The notes beneath the pieces are model-generated. The model did no database searches. It was not told the DNA's origin and saw only the letters and a list, made by a program, of their open reading frames with translations. Positions 25,918 through 34,209 of a stretch of 64,000 nt of DNA are shown piece by piece. The DNA lies in NCBI GenBank assembly GCA_034437215.1, contig DAOTVC010000003.1:1-64000 (forward strand), in the 5' to 3' direction. Each line of letters opens with the position of its first letter. Positions within the stretch are counted from its first letter, which is position 1. This stretch comes from DAOTVC01 sp034437215 (GTDB lineage: Bacteria > Chloroflexota > Anaerolineae > B4-G1 > SLSP01). A program made the position numbers and the translations under genes.

Positions 25918-27117
25918 ATGGCCATCGTCTCCCTGGTGTTGGCCTTCATCTTCTGGGCCGTGGCAACGGAGGCCGAAGACCCCATGATCTCCCAGGCTTA
26001 CCCCTCCCCCATCACGGTGGAGATACGTGAGCGACCCGAGGACATGATCGCCTACGGGATGGGCGTTGAACAGGCGACGGTGGTTCTGCGGGCGCCCGAG
26101 TCGCTCTGGCAGAGTCTGCTCCGGGTTCAGTCGGACGTGGTTGAAGCCTACGTCGATCTCTCCGACGTGGAACAGGGCAGCGTTACCGTCCCCGTACAGG
26201 TGCAGGTGAACCGCCAGCCCGTGCAGGTGGTGAGCGTCACGCCCTCGGAGGTGACCCTGAACGTGGAGCCTGTGGCGGAGAAGGACGTCCCGGTGGACGT
26301 CAATGTTGAGGGGACGGCGGCACTGGGCTTCCGAGCGCGCTCCTCGGCTTATGCGCCGCGAAACGTAACGGTCCGCGGCCCGGCCCCGCAGGTCGAGGGG
26401 GTGGATCGGGTCCTGATCACCATCTCCGTGGAGGATCGCCGCCAATCTGTGGAGGATGACTTCCAGCCGGTGCCCGTCGATGAGACGGGCGAGCCCGTCC
26501 AGCACGTGGAGGTGATCCCGCGCACCGTGACCGTGGAGGTTCCGGTGGAACAGCTGGGGAACATTCGCGATCTGCCCGTGAACGCCGTTCTCACGGGACA
26601 TCCGGCACCCGGCTATCGTGTGGGGCCTGTTAATTTGGAGCCCCCGGTGGTGACGGTGACGGGCAGGAGAGACGTGGTGCAGAATGCCCCACTGGCATTG
26701 AGTACCGAACCCATTCCTCTCGACGGAGCCAGCGAGAGCTTCACCAGGACGGTGGGGCTCCAGCTGCCTGAGGGGCTCTCGGTTCTTACGTCGCCGGAGG
26801 TGCTCGTGTCGGTGAGTATCGAGATGTTGGAGAGCGTGGTGACCCTGCCCGTTGCCCCGGAGATCAGGGGATTGAGCCTGGGTTATACGGCCACCGTCAC
26901 TCCTACCCTCCTTCAGATCGTTATCGAAGGTCCTTTCCTGGCGATCGAAGCGCTCGTTCCTACCGAGGTCGAAGTTTTCTTCGATCTGGGAGGGCTCTCT
27001 CCGGGTGAACACCCCGTCACACCCGAGATCACCCTACCGGACGATAGCCTGCGCGTTAAAGAGGTCATTCCGCCCTCCGTCATCGTGGAGATCCGGGAGC
27101 AGGAGGAGATCGACTGA
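25918..27117 (+). CDS. cdaR: YbbR-domain protein CdaR, regulator of CdaA
   Basis: A 399-residue protein with one N-terminal membrane helix (MAIVSLVLAFIFWAVA) and four successive YbbR domains on the outer face; recurring patterns such as PVQVVSVTPSEVTLNVEP and VQHVEVIPRTVTVEVPV mark the domain ends. In Firmicutes CdaR binds CdaA and tunes c-di-AMP synthesis; the same role is inferred from the 26-bp spacing to cdaA. GGTGAG lies 9 bp before ATG 25918. It converges on sufU with only 11 bp between stops and no hairpin. Confidence 0.9.
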   Translation: MAIVSLVLAFIFWAVATEAEDPMISQAYPSPITVEIRERPEDMIAYGMGVEQATVVLRAPESLWQSLLRVQSDVVEAYVDLSDVEQGSVTVPVQVQVNRQPVQVVSVTPSEVTLNVEPVAEKDVPVDVNVEGTAALGFRARSSAYAPRNVTVRGPAPQVEGVDRVLITISVEDRRQSVEDDFQPVPVDETGEPVQHVEVIPRTVTVEVPVEQLGNIRDLPVNAVLTGHPAPGYRVGPVNLEPPVVTVTGRRDVVQNAPLALSTEPIPLDGASESFTRTVGLQLPEGLSVLTSPEVLVSVSIEMLESVVTLPVAPEIRGLSLGYTATVTPTLLQIVIEGPFLAIEALVPTEVEVFFDLGGLSPGEHPVTPEITLPDDSLRVKEVIPPSVIVEIREQEEID

Positions 27118-27128
27118 TGCCCTCCTCC

Positions 27129-27521
27129 CTACGCTTCTGCTCCGCTCTCCGGTTCCCCGCGTAGCCCCAGCTGCAGCGCCTTGAGGGCCAGGGTCGCGCA
27201 CTTGACCCGCCCCATGCTCAGCCGTATCCCTCCCAGCAGCTCCTCGATGTCGCCGATGTCGAGGGCTTCGATCTCCTCAGCCGTCTTCCCGACGACCTCC
27301 TCGGTAAGCATGGAGGCCGTCGCCATGCTCACCACGCAGCCGTGGCCCTCAAACATGACGCGCTCCACGCGTCCCTCGTCGTCCAACTGGGCCGTGAGGT
27401 GGATGGTGTCCCCGCAGGTCGGGTTATCGAGGTGAACGTCTACGTCGGCTTCTTCCAGCACGCCGTAGTTCACCGGGTCGTGGTAGTGATCCAACATCTG
27501 TTCGCGATAGAGTTCGGACAT
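27129..27521 (-). CDS. sufU: SufU-type iron-sulfur assembly protein
   Basis: A 130-residue NifU-N/SufU protein that accepts sulfur from SufS (as a zinc-dependent sulfurtransferase in Bacillus). The three conserved Cys are present: Cys36 in NPTCGD, Cys62 in GHGCVVS and Cys108 in RVKCATL, with Asp38 beside the first. The insert between Cys62 and Cys108 and the GGIRLSMGRVKC segment place it with SufU rather than IscU. Start 27521 has AAAGGAG upstream; an earlier in-frame start at 27581 is discarded. It lies 96 bp after sufS in the same direction. Confidence 0.93.
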   Translation of the reverse strand: MSELYREQMLDHYHDPVNYGVLEEADVDVHLDNPTCGDTIHLTAQLDDEGRVERVMFEGHGCVVSMATASMLTEEVVGKTAEEIEALDIGDIEELLGGIRLSMGRVKCATLALKALQLGLRGEPESGAEA

Positions 27522-27617
27522 GATTCTCCTTTTGCATTCAGTGAGTGGTGAGCAGGGAAGAGAGCTGGAGATCAGGATCAAGGAGCGCGATCATGCTCCC
27601 TGCCTGCTGGACAGGGT

Positions 27618-28847
27618 TCAGCCCCGCCTGAAGATCCGGATGACCTCCTGGAGGCCCTCCACCAGGGCGTCGACATCGTCCCGACCGTTGTAGACGTAGA
27701 AGCTGGCACGGGCGCTAGCGTTAAGACCGAGAGCGTGGTGCAAAGGCTCCGCACAGTGGCGCCCCGCACGAATGCAGACGCCCTCCCCGTCGAGAATCTG
27801 AGCGATGTCGTGAGGGTGAATTCCCTCCAGCCAGAAGGAGACGGCGCCCCCACGACGCGCGGCTTCCGGACCCAGGATGTGCAGACCGGGCAACGTCCTC
27901 AGACGCTCCAGGGCATAGGCGACGAGAGCCTGCTCGTGCTCGTGGACGGCCTCCATCCCCAGCCTGCTCAAGAAGTCCACCGCGGCCCCAAAGCCCACAG
28001 CCTCGGCAATGGCCGGGGTTCCCGCCTCGAACTTGTAGGGGAGCTCATTCCAGACGACCTTATCCTTTCTCACCGTACGGATCATGTCCCCCCCGTACAG
28101 GAAGGGGGGCATCTTTTCCAGGAGCGTGCGCCGTCCCCAGAGGGCCCCGATCCCCGGCCCTCCCAGCTTGTGCGCGGAGAAGGCCAGGAAGTCCCCACCC
28201 AGAGCCTGCACATCGACGGGTAGGTGGGGCACGGCCTGCGCACCGTCGAGGACCACGATGGCACCGGCCGCGTGGGCCTCCTCGATGATGGCACGCACCG
28301 GCGGGATGGTGCCTAGGACGTTGGACATCATGGTCACGGCCACCACCTTCGTACGCCCGCCCTCCAGCAGCTCCGGTAAGCGCTCCAACTCCAGCTCACC
28401 CTCCTGGCTGACGGGGATGTAGGCCAACTCCGCGCCCTTCTCCTGCGCCAGCTGCTGCCAGGGGACGAAATTGCTGTGGTGCTCCATCTCCGTCAGGACG
28501 ATGCGGTCCCCCGCTCCGATGTTACTGCGCCCCCAGGTGTAGGCGACCAGGTTGAGGGCCTCGGTAGCGTTTCTCACGAAGATGACCTCAGCGGAACTGG
28601 GTGCGTGAATGAAACGAGCGATCCGGTCGCGGGCCTCCTCGTACAATGCGGTGGTTTCCTCGGAGAGGGTGTAGATACCGCGGTGGATGTTGGCGTAGTG
28701 CTGGGTGTAGACGGAGGTGAGCGCGTCGATGACGGCCTGGGGCTTCTGCACGCTCGCGGCGTTGTCCAGGTAGACGAGCCGCTTACCGTGAAGACGGCGC
28801 TCCAGGATGGGAAACTCGCGTCTTATGGCTTCGATATCTAGGGGCAT
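27618..28847 (-). CDS. sufS: Cysteine desulfurase SufS
   Basis: PLP enzyme that takes sulfur from cysteine as a persulfide for Fe-S cluster assembly. It has 409 residues, normal length. PLP Lys227 lies in FSAHKLGGPG, the catalytic Cys365 in IRAGRHCAEPL (the short SufS-type active-site loop), and YLDNAA and HRGIYTLSE near the N-terminus are family blocks. GGGAGG precedes ATG 28847. With sufU downstream it forms a minimal SufSU pair; the scaffold genes sufBCD are not in the window. Confidence 0.95.
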   Translation of the reverse strand: MPLDIEAIRREFPILERRLHGKRLVYLDNAASVQKPQAVIDALTSVYTQHYANIHRGIYTLSEETTALYEEARDRIARFIHAPSSAEVIFVRNATEALNLVAYTWGRSNIGAGDRIVLTEMEHHSNFVPWQQLAQEKGAELAYIPVSQEGELELERLPELLEGGRTKVVAVTMMSNVLGTIPPVRAIIEEAHAAGAIVVLDGAQAVPHLPVDVQALGGDFLAFSAHKLGGPGIGALWGRRTLLEKMPPFLYGGDMIRTVRKDKVVWNELPYKFEAGTPAIAEAVGFGAAVDFLSRLGMEAVHEHEQALVAYALERLRTLPGLHILGPEAARRGGAVSFWLEGIHPHDIAQILDGEGVCIRAGRHCAEPLHHALGLNASARASFYVYNGRDDVDALVEGLQEVIRIFRRG

Positions 28848-28976
28848 GGTTGCCTCCCAAAAAGAGTCATCAGTCTATAGTCCTATAGTCTCACGAACTG
28901 TACCCGTGCAGCGGTAGATTCAACGTGTGACGTCAGTATTATAACATACAGTCGTCTTAGATAAAGGTGATGGGGT

Positions 28977-29004
28977 TTGATTCTCTACTCCCTCTGTCTA
29001 TAAT
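28977..29004 (+). promoter_or_regulatory. Possible promoter just before the recombinase-like gene
   Basis: TTGATT, 16-bp spacer, TATAAT. Transcription would start at about 29011, right at ATG 29012. If the longer reading frame from 28967 is real, this match lies inside the coding region and is accidental. Confidence 0.35.
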
Positions 29005-29011
29005 AGGAGGT

Positions 29012-29995
29012 ATGAGCACGTCAAACGAGAATACCAGGGATCCCAGGCAGCTGCCGCTCTTCTCTGACGAGCAGGAGCCGGAGCAGCAGAAGCGAGTCGT
29101 CTCCTCGGGGACGATGTTGACACCGCGTTCCTCTCTCAGTGTTACCCTCGGACGTTTCGAGGGCTACATGAGCTCGCGGGGCTTCACGGAGAACACCCAG
29201 CAGGCTTTTCGCCTCGATATGGAGCTCTTGTTGGAGTATCTGGGAGCCGGGATGGCCCTGGAGCAGGTGGGTACGGCGAATCTCAAAGCCTTTTTGAACT
29301 GGATGACCGACGCTCGGGGGGTTCCCTGTAGCCCGAAGACCCTCGAACGGCGCATCACCACCCTCAAGGTCTTCTTCGGCTGGCTCGTGGAGGAGGGCGT
29401 GCTTCCTCGTGATCCTGCTGCTCCCCTGATTCATCAGTCCGTCTCCGCTCCCCTGCCTGAGATTCTCTACGATGAACAGATCCAGGCCGTTCTCGCTGCA
29501 ACGCAGGCCCTTCGGGTGGGTGGAGGGGACGATGATCCTGATCCACGTCCCCATCTGCTCACGACGCTCGTCCTGCACACCGGGATCAAGAAGGGGGAGT
29601 GCGTCCGCATCGCCCTCAACCACATCGATCTCACCGTGCCCGCCCAGCCGGTGCTCTGGGTGCGCTACAAGAGGCCCAGCCGCCGTCATAAAGAGCGGCG
29701 CATCCCTCTGCCCGGTTGGTGGCCTGCCGTGCTGCGGGAGTATTTGCAGGTCTACCAGCCCCAACAGCAGCTCTTTCCCTGGACGGCACGGAATCTGGAG
29801 TACGTCTTGACGAAGGTGGCGGAGCGGGCCAGCGTCCAGCGCCTCACCTTCGAGATGCTGCGCTGGACGTGCGCCGCTCGAGACTACGCCGAGGGGCTGG
29901 ATCCCGAGGCTCTCCGGGACAAGCTGGGGCTCTCGGAGATCACCTGGTACGAGGTGGAGACCAAGCTCGCTCTGCTCGCCCAACGCATCAAGTAG
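29012..29995 (+). CDS. Tyrosine-recombinase-family protein with altered active site
   Basis: About 327 residues from ATG 29012. The N-terminal half is a SAM-like DNA-binding domain (GRFEGYMSSRGFTENTQQAF, then ERRITTLKVFFGWLVEEG). The C-terminal half follows the phage-integrase fold, but key residues differ: the first Arg (TGLRxxE in the family) reads TGIKKGEC, and the HxLRHT box reads FEMLRWT, losing both His but keeping Arg; a Tyr remains in ITWYEVETK. It is therefore probably weak or inactive as a recombinase and may only bind DNA. The start is uncertain: GTG 28967 or ATG 28970 would add 14-15 residues. A TATAAT 8 bp before ATG 29012 suggests a leaderless transcript if this start is used. 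Confidence 0.75.
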   Translation: MSTSNENTRDPRQLPLFSDEQEPEQQKRVVSSGTMLTPRSSLSVTLGRFEGYMSSRGFTENTQQAFRLDMELLLEYLGAGMALEQVGTANLKAFLNWMTDARGVPCSPKTLERRITTLKVFFGWLVEEGVLPRDPAAPLIHQSVSAPLPEILYDEQIQAVLAATQALRVGGGDDDPDPRPHLLTTLVLHTGIKKGECVRIALNHIDLTVPAQPVLWVRYKRPSRRHKERRIPLPGWWPAVLREYLQVYQPQQQLFPWTARNLEYVLTKVAERASVQRLTFEMLRWTCAARDYAEGLDPEALRDKLGLSEITWYEVETKLALLAQRIK

Positions 29996-30069
29996 TCTCC
30001 AGCCCCATCTCATCTAGCGGCTGGTCGCGTTGCATCACTGCCATCAATTGACAAGGAGATTCTGAACTC

Positions 30070-31416
30070 ATGGTTATTTCCCTATCTGAGAAGATTACGC
30101 ATCGCACGGCCAAGGTCGGGGTCATCGGATTGGGCTACGTGGGGCTGCCTCTGGCGCTCGCCTCCGCCCGAGCCGGTTTCGAAACAGTGGGTGTGGAGGT
30201 GGACGAGCGTAAGGTCGTGGCTCTCCAGGCTGCCCGAAGCTACATCGAGGATGTGACCGGCGAGGAGCTGGCGCCCTTTGTGGAAGCGGGTACGCTGCAG
30301 GCCACGACCGACTACGACGTCCTCAAGGATGTGGACGTCATCTTCATCTGCGTGCCCACGCCCTATACGATACAGCGCACCCCCGACCTCGCCGACGTCA
30401 TCAGCGCCACGCGGGGTATTGCCCCCTACCTGCAGCCCAACCAGCTGGTCGTCCTGCAGTCCACCACCTATCCGGGGACGACGGTGGAGGTCGTGCAGCC
30501 CATCCTCGAGGAGGTGAGCGGCCTTCAGGCGGGAGAGGATTTCTATCTCGCCTTCTCTCCGGAGCGCATCGATCCCGGTAATAAGGAGTGGAGCGCCTAC
30601 AACACTCCCAAGGTGGTGGGCGGGCTGAACGGTGAGTCGACCGCCCTGGCGGCCGCTTTCCTGCGGCAGATGGGAGCACCGGTGCACGAGGTCTCCTCCC
30701 CCTCCACCGCCGAGTTGACGAAGCTGCTGGAGAATACCTTCCGTGCCGTCAACATCGCTCTGGTCAACGAGATGGCGCTCCTCTCCGAGCGCATGGGCAT
30801 CGACTTCTGGGAGGTGATCGCTGCGGCGAAGACGAAGCCCTTCGGCTTCATGCCCTTCCGCCCCGGTCCGGGTGTGGGAGGACACTGCATCCCCATCGAT
30901 CCCTACTACCTTCTCTGGAAGGCGAGGGAGTTCGACTTCTACACTCGCTTCATCGAGCTGGCGGCGGAGACCAACGAGGCGATGCCCTACCACGTCGTGG
31001 ATCTCGTCGTGGAGGGGTTGAGCAAACAGGGCAAGGCGCTCACCGGGGCCCAGGTGTTGGTGTTGGGGGTGGCCTTCAAGCCCGATATCGGGGATCCACG
31101 TAACTCCCCCGCCGAGCGGGTCATCGAGCTGCTGCAGCTCCGGGGAGCCGAGGTGCGTTACCACGATCCCTACGTCCCCACCTACCGGGTAGGAGGCGAT
31201 GCCTTCAGCCCCCAGCCCCAGCAGCTGGAGTCGGTGCCGCTCACCGACGAGCTTCTGACCGCCTCCGACGTCGCGCTCATCGTCACCGGTCACCATAACG
31301 TGGACTATGCCCGCGTGCTCGAGCGGGCCCCCCTGGTCGTGGACAGCTGTAACGCAACCCATAACCTACTCGCGGAGGGACTGGTCGTGCGCCTCGGTGC
31401 GCCCCCTCCCCAATGA
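30070..31416 (+). CDS. Nucleotide-sugar dehydrogenase (UDP-HexNAc 6-dehydrogenase, WbpA/WecC-like)
   Basis: A 448-residue NAD-dependent enzyme that oxidises the C6 hydroxyl of a UDP-sugar to a carboxylate for surface polysaccharide. Rossmann motif GVIGLGYVGLPLA at the N-terminus; STTYPGTT, AFSPERIDPG, and the catalytic Cys273 in GPGVGGHCIPIDPYY. The ERIDPG and GGHCIPxDPYY forms favour UDP-GlcNAc or UDP-ManNAc over UDP-glucose, although the sugar cannot be fixed by eye. AAGGAG lies 12 bp before the ATG. Its stop overlaps the start of the first VTT membrane gene by 4 bp (ATGA), so translation is coupled. Confidence 0.9.
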   Translation: MVISLSEKITHRTAKVGVIGLGYVGLPLALASARAGFETVGVEVDERKVVALQAARSYIEDVTGEELAPFVEAGTLQATTDYDVLKDVDVIFICVPTPYTIQRTPDLADVISATRGIAPYLQPNQLVVLQSTTYPGTTVEVVQPILEEVSGLQAGEDFYLAFSPERIDPGNKEWSAYNTPKVVGGLNGESTALAAAFLRQMGAPVHEVSSPSTAELTKLLENTFRAVNIALVNEMALLSERMGIDFWEVIAAAKTKPFGFMPFRPGPGVGGHCIPIDPYYLLWKAREFDFYTRFIELAAETNEAMPYHVVDLVVEGLSKQGKALTGAQVLVLGVAFKPDIGDPRNSPAERVIELLQLRGAEVRYHDPYVPTYRVGGDAFSPQPQQLESVPLTDELLTASDVALIVTGHHNVDYARVLERAPLVVDSCNATHNLLAEGLVVRLGAPPPQ

Positions 31417-31961
31417 GAGAGCGGACCCGCAATCTCCTGCTGCGCGGCGGGGCGCTGCTCTTCGTTATCGCCATCACCGTCCTGATCCTTGTGAATCGGG
31501 ACCAGGTCCGGCGCTTCGAGGAGCTGGGGTACCCGGGCATCTTCATCATCGCCCTCATCGGCAGCGCAACGGTAGTCTTTCCCGTACCCCACCTCGCCTT
31601 CGTCTTCGCCATGGGGAGCGTCCTCAATCCCTGGCTGGTGGGCCTCATTGCCGGTGTGGGCGATACGGTCGGAGAGCTGACCGGTTATCTCACGGGCTTT
31701 GCTCTTGAGGACGTGGCAGGTCGTTGGGAGCTCTACAAGTACTTCGAGCGGTGGATGCACAGGGCAGGGGATCTCGTGCTCTTCGTCCTGGCCCTCGTTC
31801 CCAATCCGCTCTTCGATATGGCGAGCATTGTGGGTGGACTCTCCGGTTTTCCTTTGTGGCGTTTCCTGTTGGCGACCTGGGCAGGGAAGACGTTGAAGTT
31901 TGTCGGCATTGCCTGGGCAGGTTTTCTAGGAGTAAGATGGATACTCGACCTCTTTCGATGA
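31413..31961 (+). CDS. VTT (DedA/SNARE-associated) domain membrane protein 1
   Basis: A 182-residue integral membrane protein. An N-terminal helix (about 10-28) is followed by the VTT-domain block ALIGSATVVFPVPHLAF, then GVGDTVGELTGYLTG and FPLWRFLLATWAGKTLK. VTT proteins are scramblases or transporters of lipids and lipid-linked compounds; the substrate here is unknown. It overlaps the preceding nucleotide-sugar dehydrogenase by 4 bp and the following paralogue by 25 bp, pointing to an envelope-polysaccharide or lipid-carrier role. Confidence 0.85.
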   Translation: MRERTRNLLLRGGALLFVIAITVLILVNRDQVRRFEELGYPGIFIIALIGSATVVFPVPHLAFVFAMGSVLNPWLVGLIAGVGDTVGELTGYLTGFALEDVAGRWELYKYFERWMHRAGDLVLFVLALVPNPLFDMASIVGGLSGFPLWRFLLATWAGKTLKFVGIAWAGFLGVRWILDLFR

Positions 31962-32521
31962 ATGTACAAAAGACGAATCTCAATCTACTGCGCGTTCTCA
32001 TCGTGCTCTTCTTCATCGGTGTAACGCTCTTCGTCGCCCTGCACCCCGACTGGTTCAGCGTCGAGCGCTTTCGCCGCTGGGGTTACCTGGGCGCTTTCAT
32101 GATGGCCCTCATCGGCAGCACCACGGTCATGCTTCCCATCCCCCACCTCGCCTTCACCTTTACCATGGGTTCGGTCCTCACCCCTTGGTTGATCGGGCTC
32201 TGTGCCGGTACGGGGGACGCTTTAGGCGAACTCTGGGGCTACCTCGCCGGCTACGCTGTAGAGGATCTCTTCGCGGAGTGGAAGTTTTATCCCTTGGTCG
32301 AGCGGTGGATGAGAAAGAACGGTGATCTGACCGTCTTTCTCATGGGCGTCGTGCCCATGCCCCTCTTCGATCTGGCGGGCATCGCCGGTGGGGCGGTGGG
32401 CTTCCCCGTCTGGCGCTTCTTTCTTGCCACCTGGCTGGGTAAGACCATCAAGGCGATCCTCTTTGCCTGGGGCGGGTTCTATGGGCTCGCTTGGCTCGCA
32501 GGCCTTCTGGGCCTGGGATGA
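31937..32521 (+). CDS. VTT (DedA/SNARE-associated) domain membrane protein 2
   Basis: A 194-residue paralogue of the preceding protein in the same order: ALIGSTTVMLPIPHLAF, GTGDALGELWGYLAG, FPVWRFFLATWLGKTIK. The two are alike along the whole chain and clearly arose by tandem duplication. The start at ATG 31937 has AGGAG at 4 bp; ATG 31958 is an alternative without a ribosome-binding site. The gene overlaps the 3' end of the first copy by 25 bp. Two different VTT chains in one operon could form a hetero-oligomer. Confidence 0.85.
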   Translation: MDTRPLSMNVQKTNLNLLRVLIVLFFIGVTLFVALHPDWFSVERFRRWGYLGAFMMALIGSTTVMLPIPHLAFTFTMGSVLTPWLIGLCAGTGDALGELWGYLAGYAVEDLFAEWKFYPLVERWMRKNGDLTVFLMGVVPMPLFDLAGIAGGAVGFPVWRFFLATWLGKTIKAILFAWGGFYGLAWLAGLLGLG

Positions 32522-32545
32522 GCTTGCGTTATAGTGGAGGATTCC

Positions 32546-34123
32546 ATGCGAAACGTGCAGGTGCTCAAGAATTGCAAGATCTACACCGGAGATGAGGAGC
32601 GGCCCTGGGCGCAGGCCCTGGCAGTGGTCGGTGACCGGGTCGTGGCCCTCGACGCCGGCGCCCTCGATTGGGTGGACGCCCCCGGCGCGGAGGTCGAGGA
32701 TCTGGCGGGCGGCCTGGTCATCCCGGGGCTCACCGATGCTCACATCCACTTTATGTGGTACGCCATGGGGCTGCAGGAGCTCGATCTGCGCGACCTCTCA
32801 CGGGAGGCCTTCTTCGCGGCGGTGGCGGAGCGGGCGGCCGAGCTGCCGGCGGGGAGCTGGATCCGAGGTCGCGGGTGGGATCAGAACCTCTGGCCCGCGG
32901 GGCGTTACCCGACCGCCGAGGAGCTGGACGCCGTCGCTCCCCAGCACCCGGTGCTGCTGATCGCCCGCAGTGCTCACGCCGCCGTGGCCAACAGTCGCGC
33001 TCTCCACCTGGCGGGCATCTCCGCCGGCACACCCGATCCCGAGCACGGTCACCTCGGACGTCGGGAGGACGGCGGCCCCAACGGTCTGCTCTTCGAGTAC
33101 GCTATCGAGAACGTGCTCGCCGTCGTGCCTGAGCCGGAGGCGGCGGAGGTGGCGGAGGCCCTGGACGTGGCGCAGGCCGATCTGTTGGCGGTGGGGCTGA
33201 CCGGGGTCCACGATGTCGACGCGGCTCCCGCCTTCGCGGCGCTCCAGAGGCTGCGCGCGGCGGGCCGGCTCCGGGTGCGGGTGACCAAGTACATCGAGCT
33301 GGGCAGACTCGAGGCCCTGTTGGGCGCGGGTATGCGGTCGGGGCTGGGGGATGACCGGCTGCGCGTCGGCGGTCTCAAGATCTTCGCCGACGGCGCGCTG
33401 GGCGCGCGCACGGCGGCGATGTTCGAGCCCTACGAGGGGGAGCCGAATAATCTGGGTGGCTTGACCATCGAGCCCGATCGCCTTATGGCGGTGGCGCGGC
33501 GGGCAGCGGAGGGTGGGGTGGCCCTGGCAATCCACGCCATCGGCGATCGTACCAACCGCCTCGTACTCGATGTGCTGGAGCAGGTCCGTCGCCTCGACAG
33601 GACGCTGCGCCATCGCATCGAGCACGTACAGCTCCTGCAGCCTGCGGACGTCGAGCGCTTTCGCGCCCTCGACGTGGTGGCCTCCATGCAGCCCCTGCAC
33701 GCGACCCACGATCAACCCATGGCGGATCGCTACTGGGGGGCGCGTGCCGCTTACGCCTACGCCTGGGGCTCCTTGCGGGATGCGGGAGCCCCGCTCGCCT
33801 TCGGCTCCGACGCTCCCATCGATCCCTTCGATCCCCGTCTGGGGCTCTACGCTGCCGTTACCCGCCGCCACGAGCAGACGGGGGCTCCGGGTGCCGAGGG
33901 GTGGTATCCCGAACAGCGCCTGACCCTGCAGCAGGCGCTACGGGCCTACACGCTGGGCGCCGCCTACGCTGCCGGCATGGAGGACCGTCTGGGTCTCCTC
34001 CAGCCCGGATACCTGGCCGACCTCGTCGTCCTCGACCGGGACATCTTCGCTCAGCCTCCCGAGGCGCTCCTGGAGACCCGGATAGAGCGCGTGATGGTAG
34101 GCGGGGCGTGGGTCTGGGGCTGA
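32546..34123 (+). CDS. Amidohydrolase family protein (YtcJ/Amidohydro_3 type)
   Basis: A 525-residue metal-dependent hydrolase. The N-terminal metal ligands lie in DAHIHFMW (HxH), further ligands in AIHAIGDRTN and RIEHVQLL, and the metal-binding Asp in AFGSDAPIDPF near the end. The GDEERPWAQALAV start and the GRGWDQNLWP segment are typical of the YtcJ group, whose substrates are mostly unknown (N-substituted formamides for NfdA). ATG 32546 has GGAGG 5 bp upstream. It follows the VTT pair by 24 bp and ends before a strong terminator. Confidence 0.88.
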   Translation: MRNVQVLKNCKIYTGDEERPWAQALAVVGDRVVALDAGALDWVDAPGAEVEDLAGGLVIPGLTDAHIHFMWYAMGLQELDLRDLSREAFFAAVAERAAELPAGSWIRGRGWDQNLWPAGRYPTAEELDAVAPQHPVLLIARSAHAAVANSRALHLAGISAGTPDPEHGHLGRREDGGPNGLLFEYAIENVLAVVPEPEAAEVAEALDVAQADLLAVGLTGVHDVDAAPAFAALQRLRAAGRLRVRVTKYIELGRLEALLGAGMRSGLGDDRLRVGGLKIFADGALGARTAAMFEPYEGEPNNLGGLTIEPDRLMAVARRAAEGGVALAIHAIGDRTNRLVLDVLEQVRRLDRTLRHRIEHVQLLQPADVERFRALDVVASMQPLHATHDQPMADRYWGARAAYAYAWGSLRDAGAPLAFGSDAPIDPFDPRLGLYAAVTRRHEQTGAPGAEGWYPEQRLTLQQALRAYTLGAAYAAGMEDRLGLLQPGYLADLVVLDRDIFAQPPEALLETRIERVMVGGAWVWG

Positions 34124-34158
34124 AAGCACGGGCGCGCCGTCCAGGGTTGAACCACCAC

Positions 34159-34197
34159 GGGGGCCGGAGGTCGACCTCCGGCCCCCGTTCGTTTTTT
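34159..34197 (+). terminator. Rho-independent terminator after the amidohydrolase gene
   Basis: Perfect 28-bp palindrome GGGGGCCGGAGGTC/GACCTCCGGCCCCC (34159-34186) followed by GTTCGTTTTTT. It ends the plus-strand run that begins at the recombinase-like or nucleotide-sugar gene and faces the convergent coiled-coil gene. Confidence 0.9.
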
Positions 34198-34209
34198 GGG
34201 GGGTAAAGT

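Noticed and set aside
25918..27117. Upstream start for cdaR at a CTG (25888) overlapping the cdaA stop
   Set aside because: CTG starts are rare and ATG 25918 has an acceptable ribosome-binding site, although the longer N-terminus would fit CdaR well.
28967..29995. Active phage or integrative-element integrase
   Set aside because: Catalytic residues are altered, and no att repeats, tRNA target or other phage genes are near.
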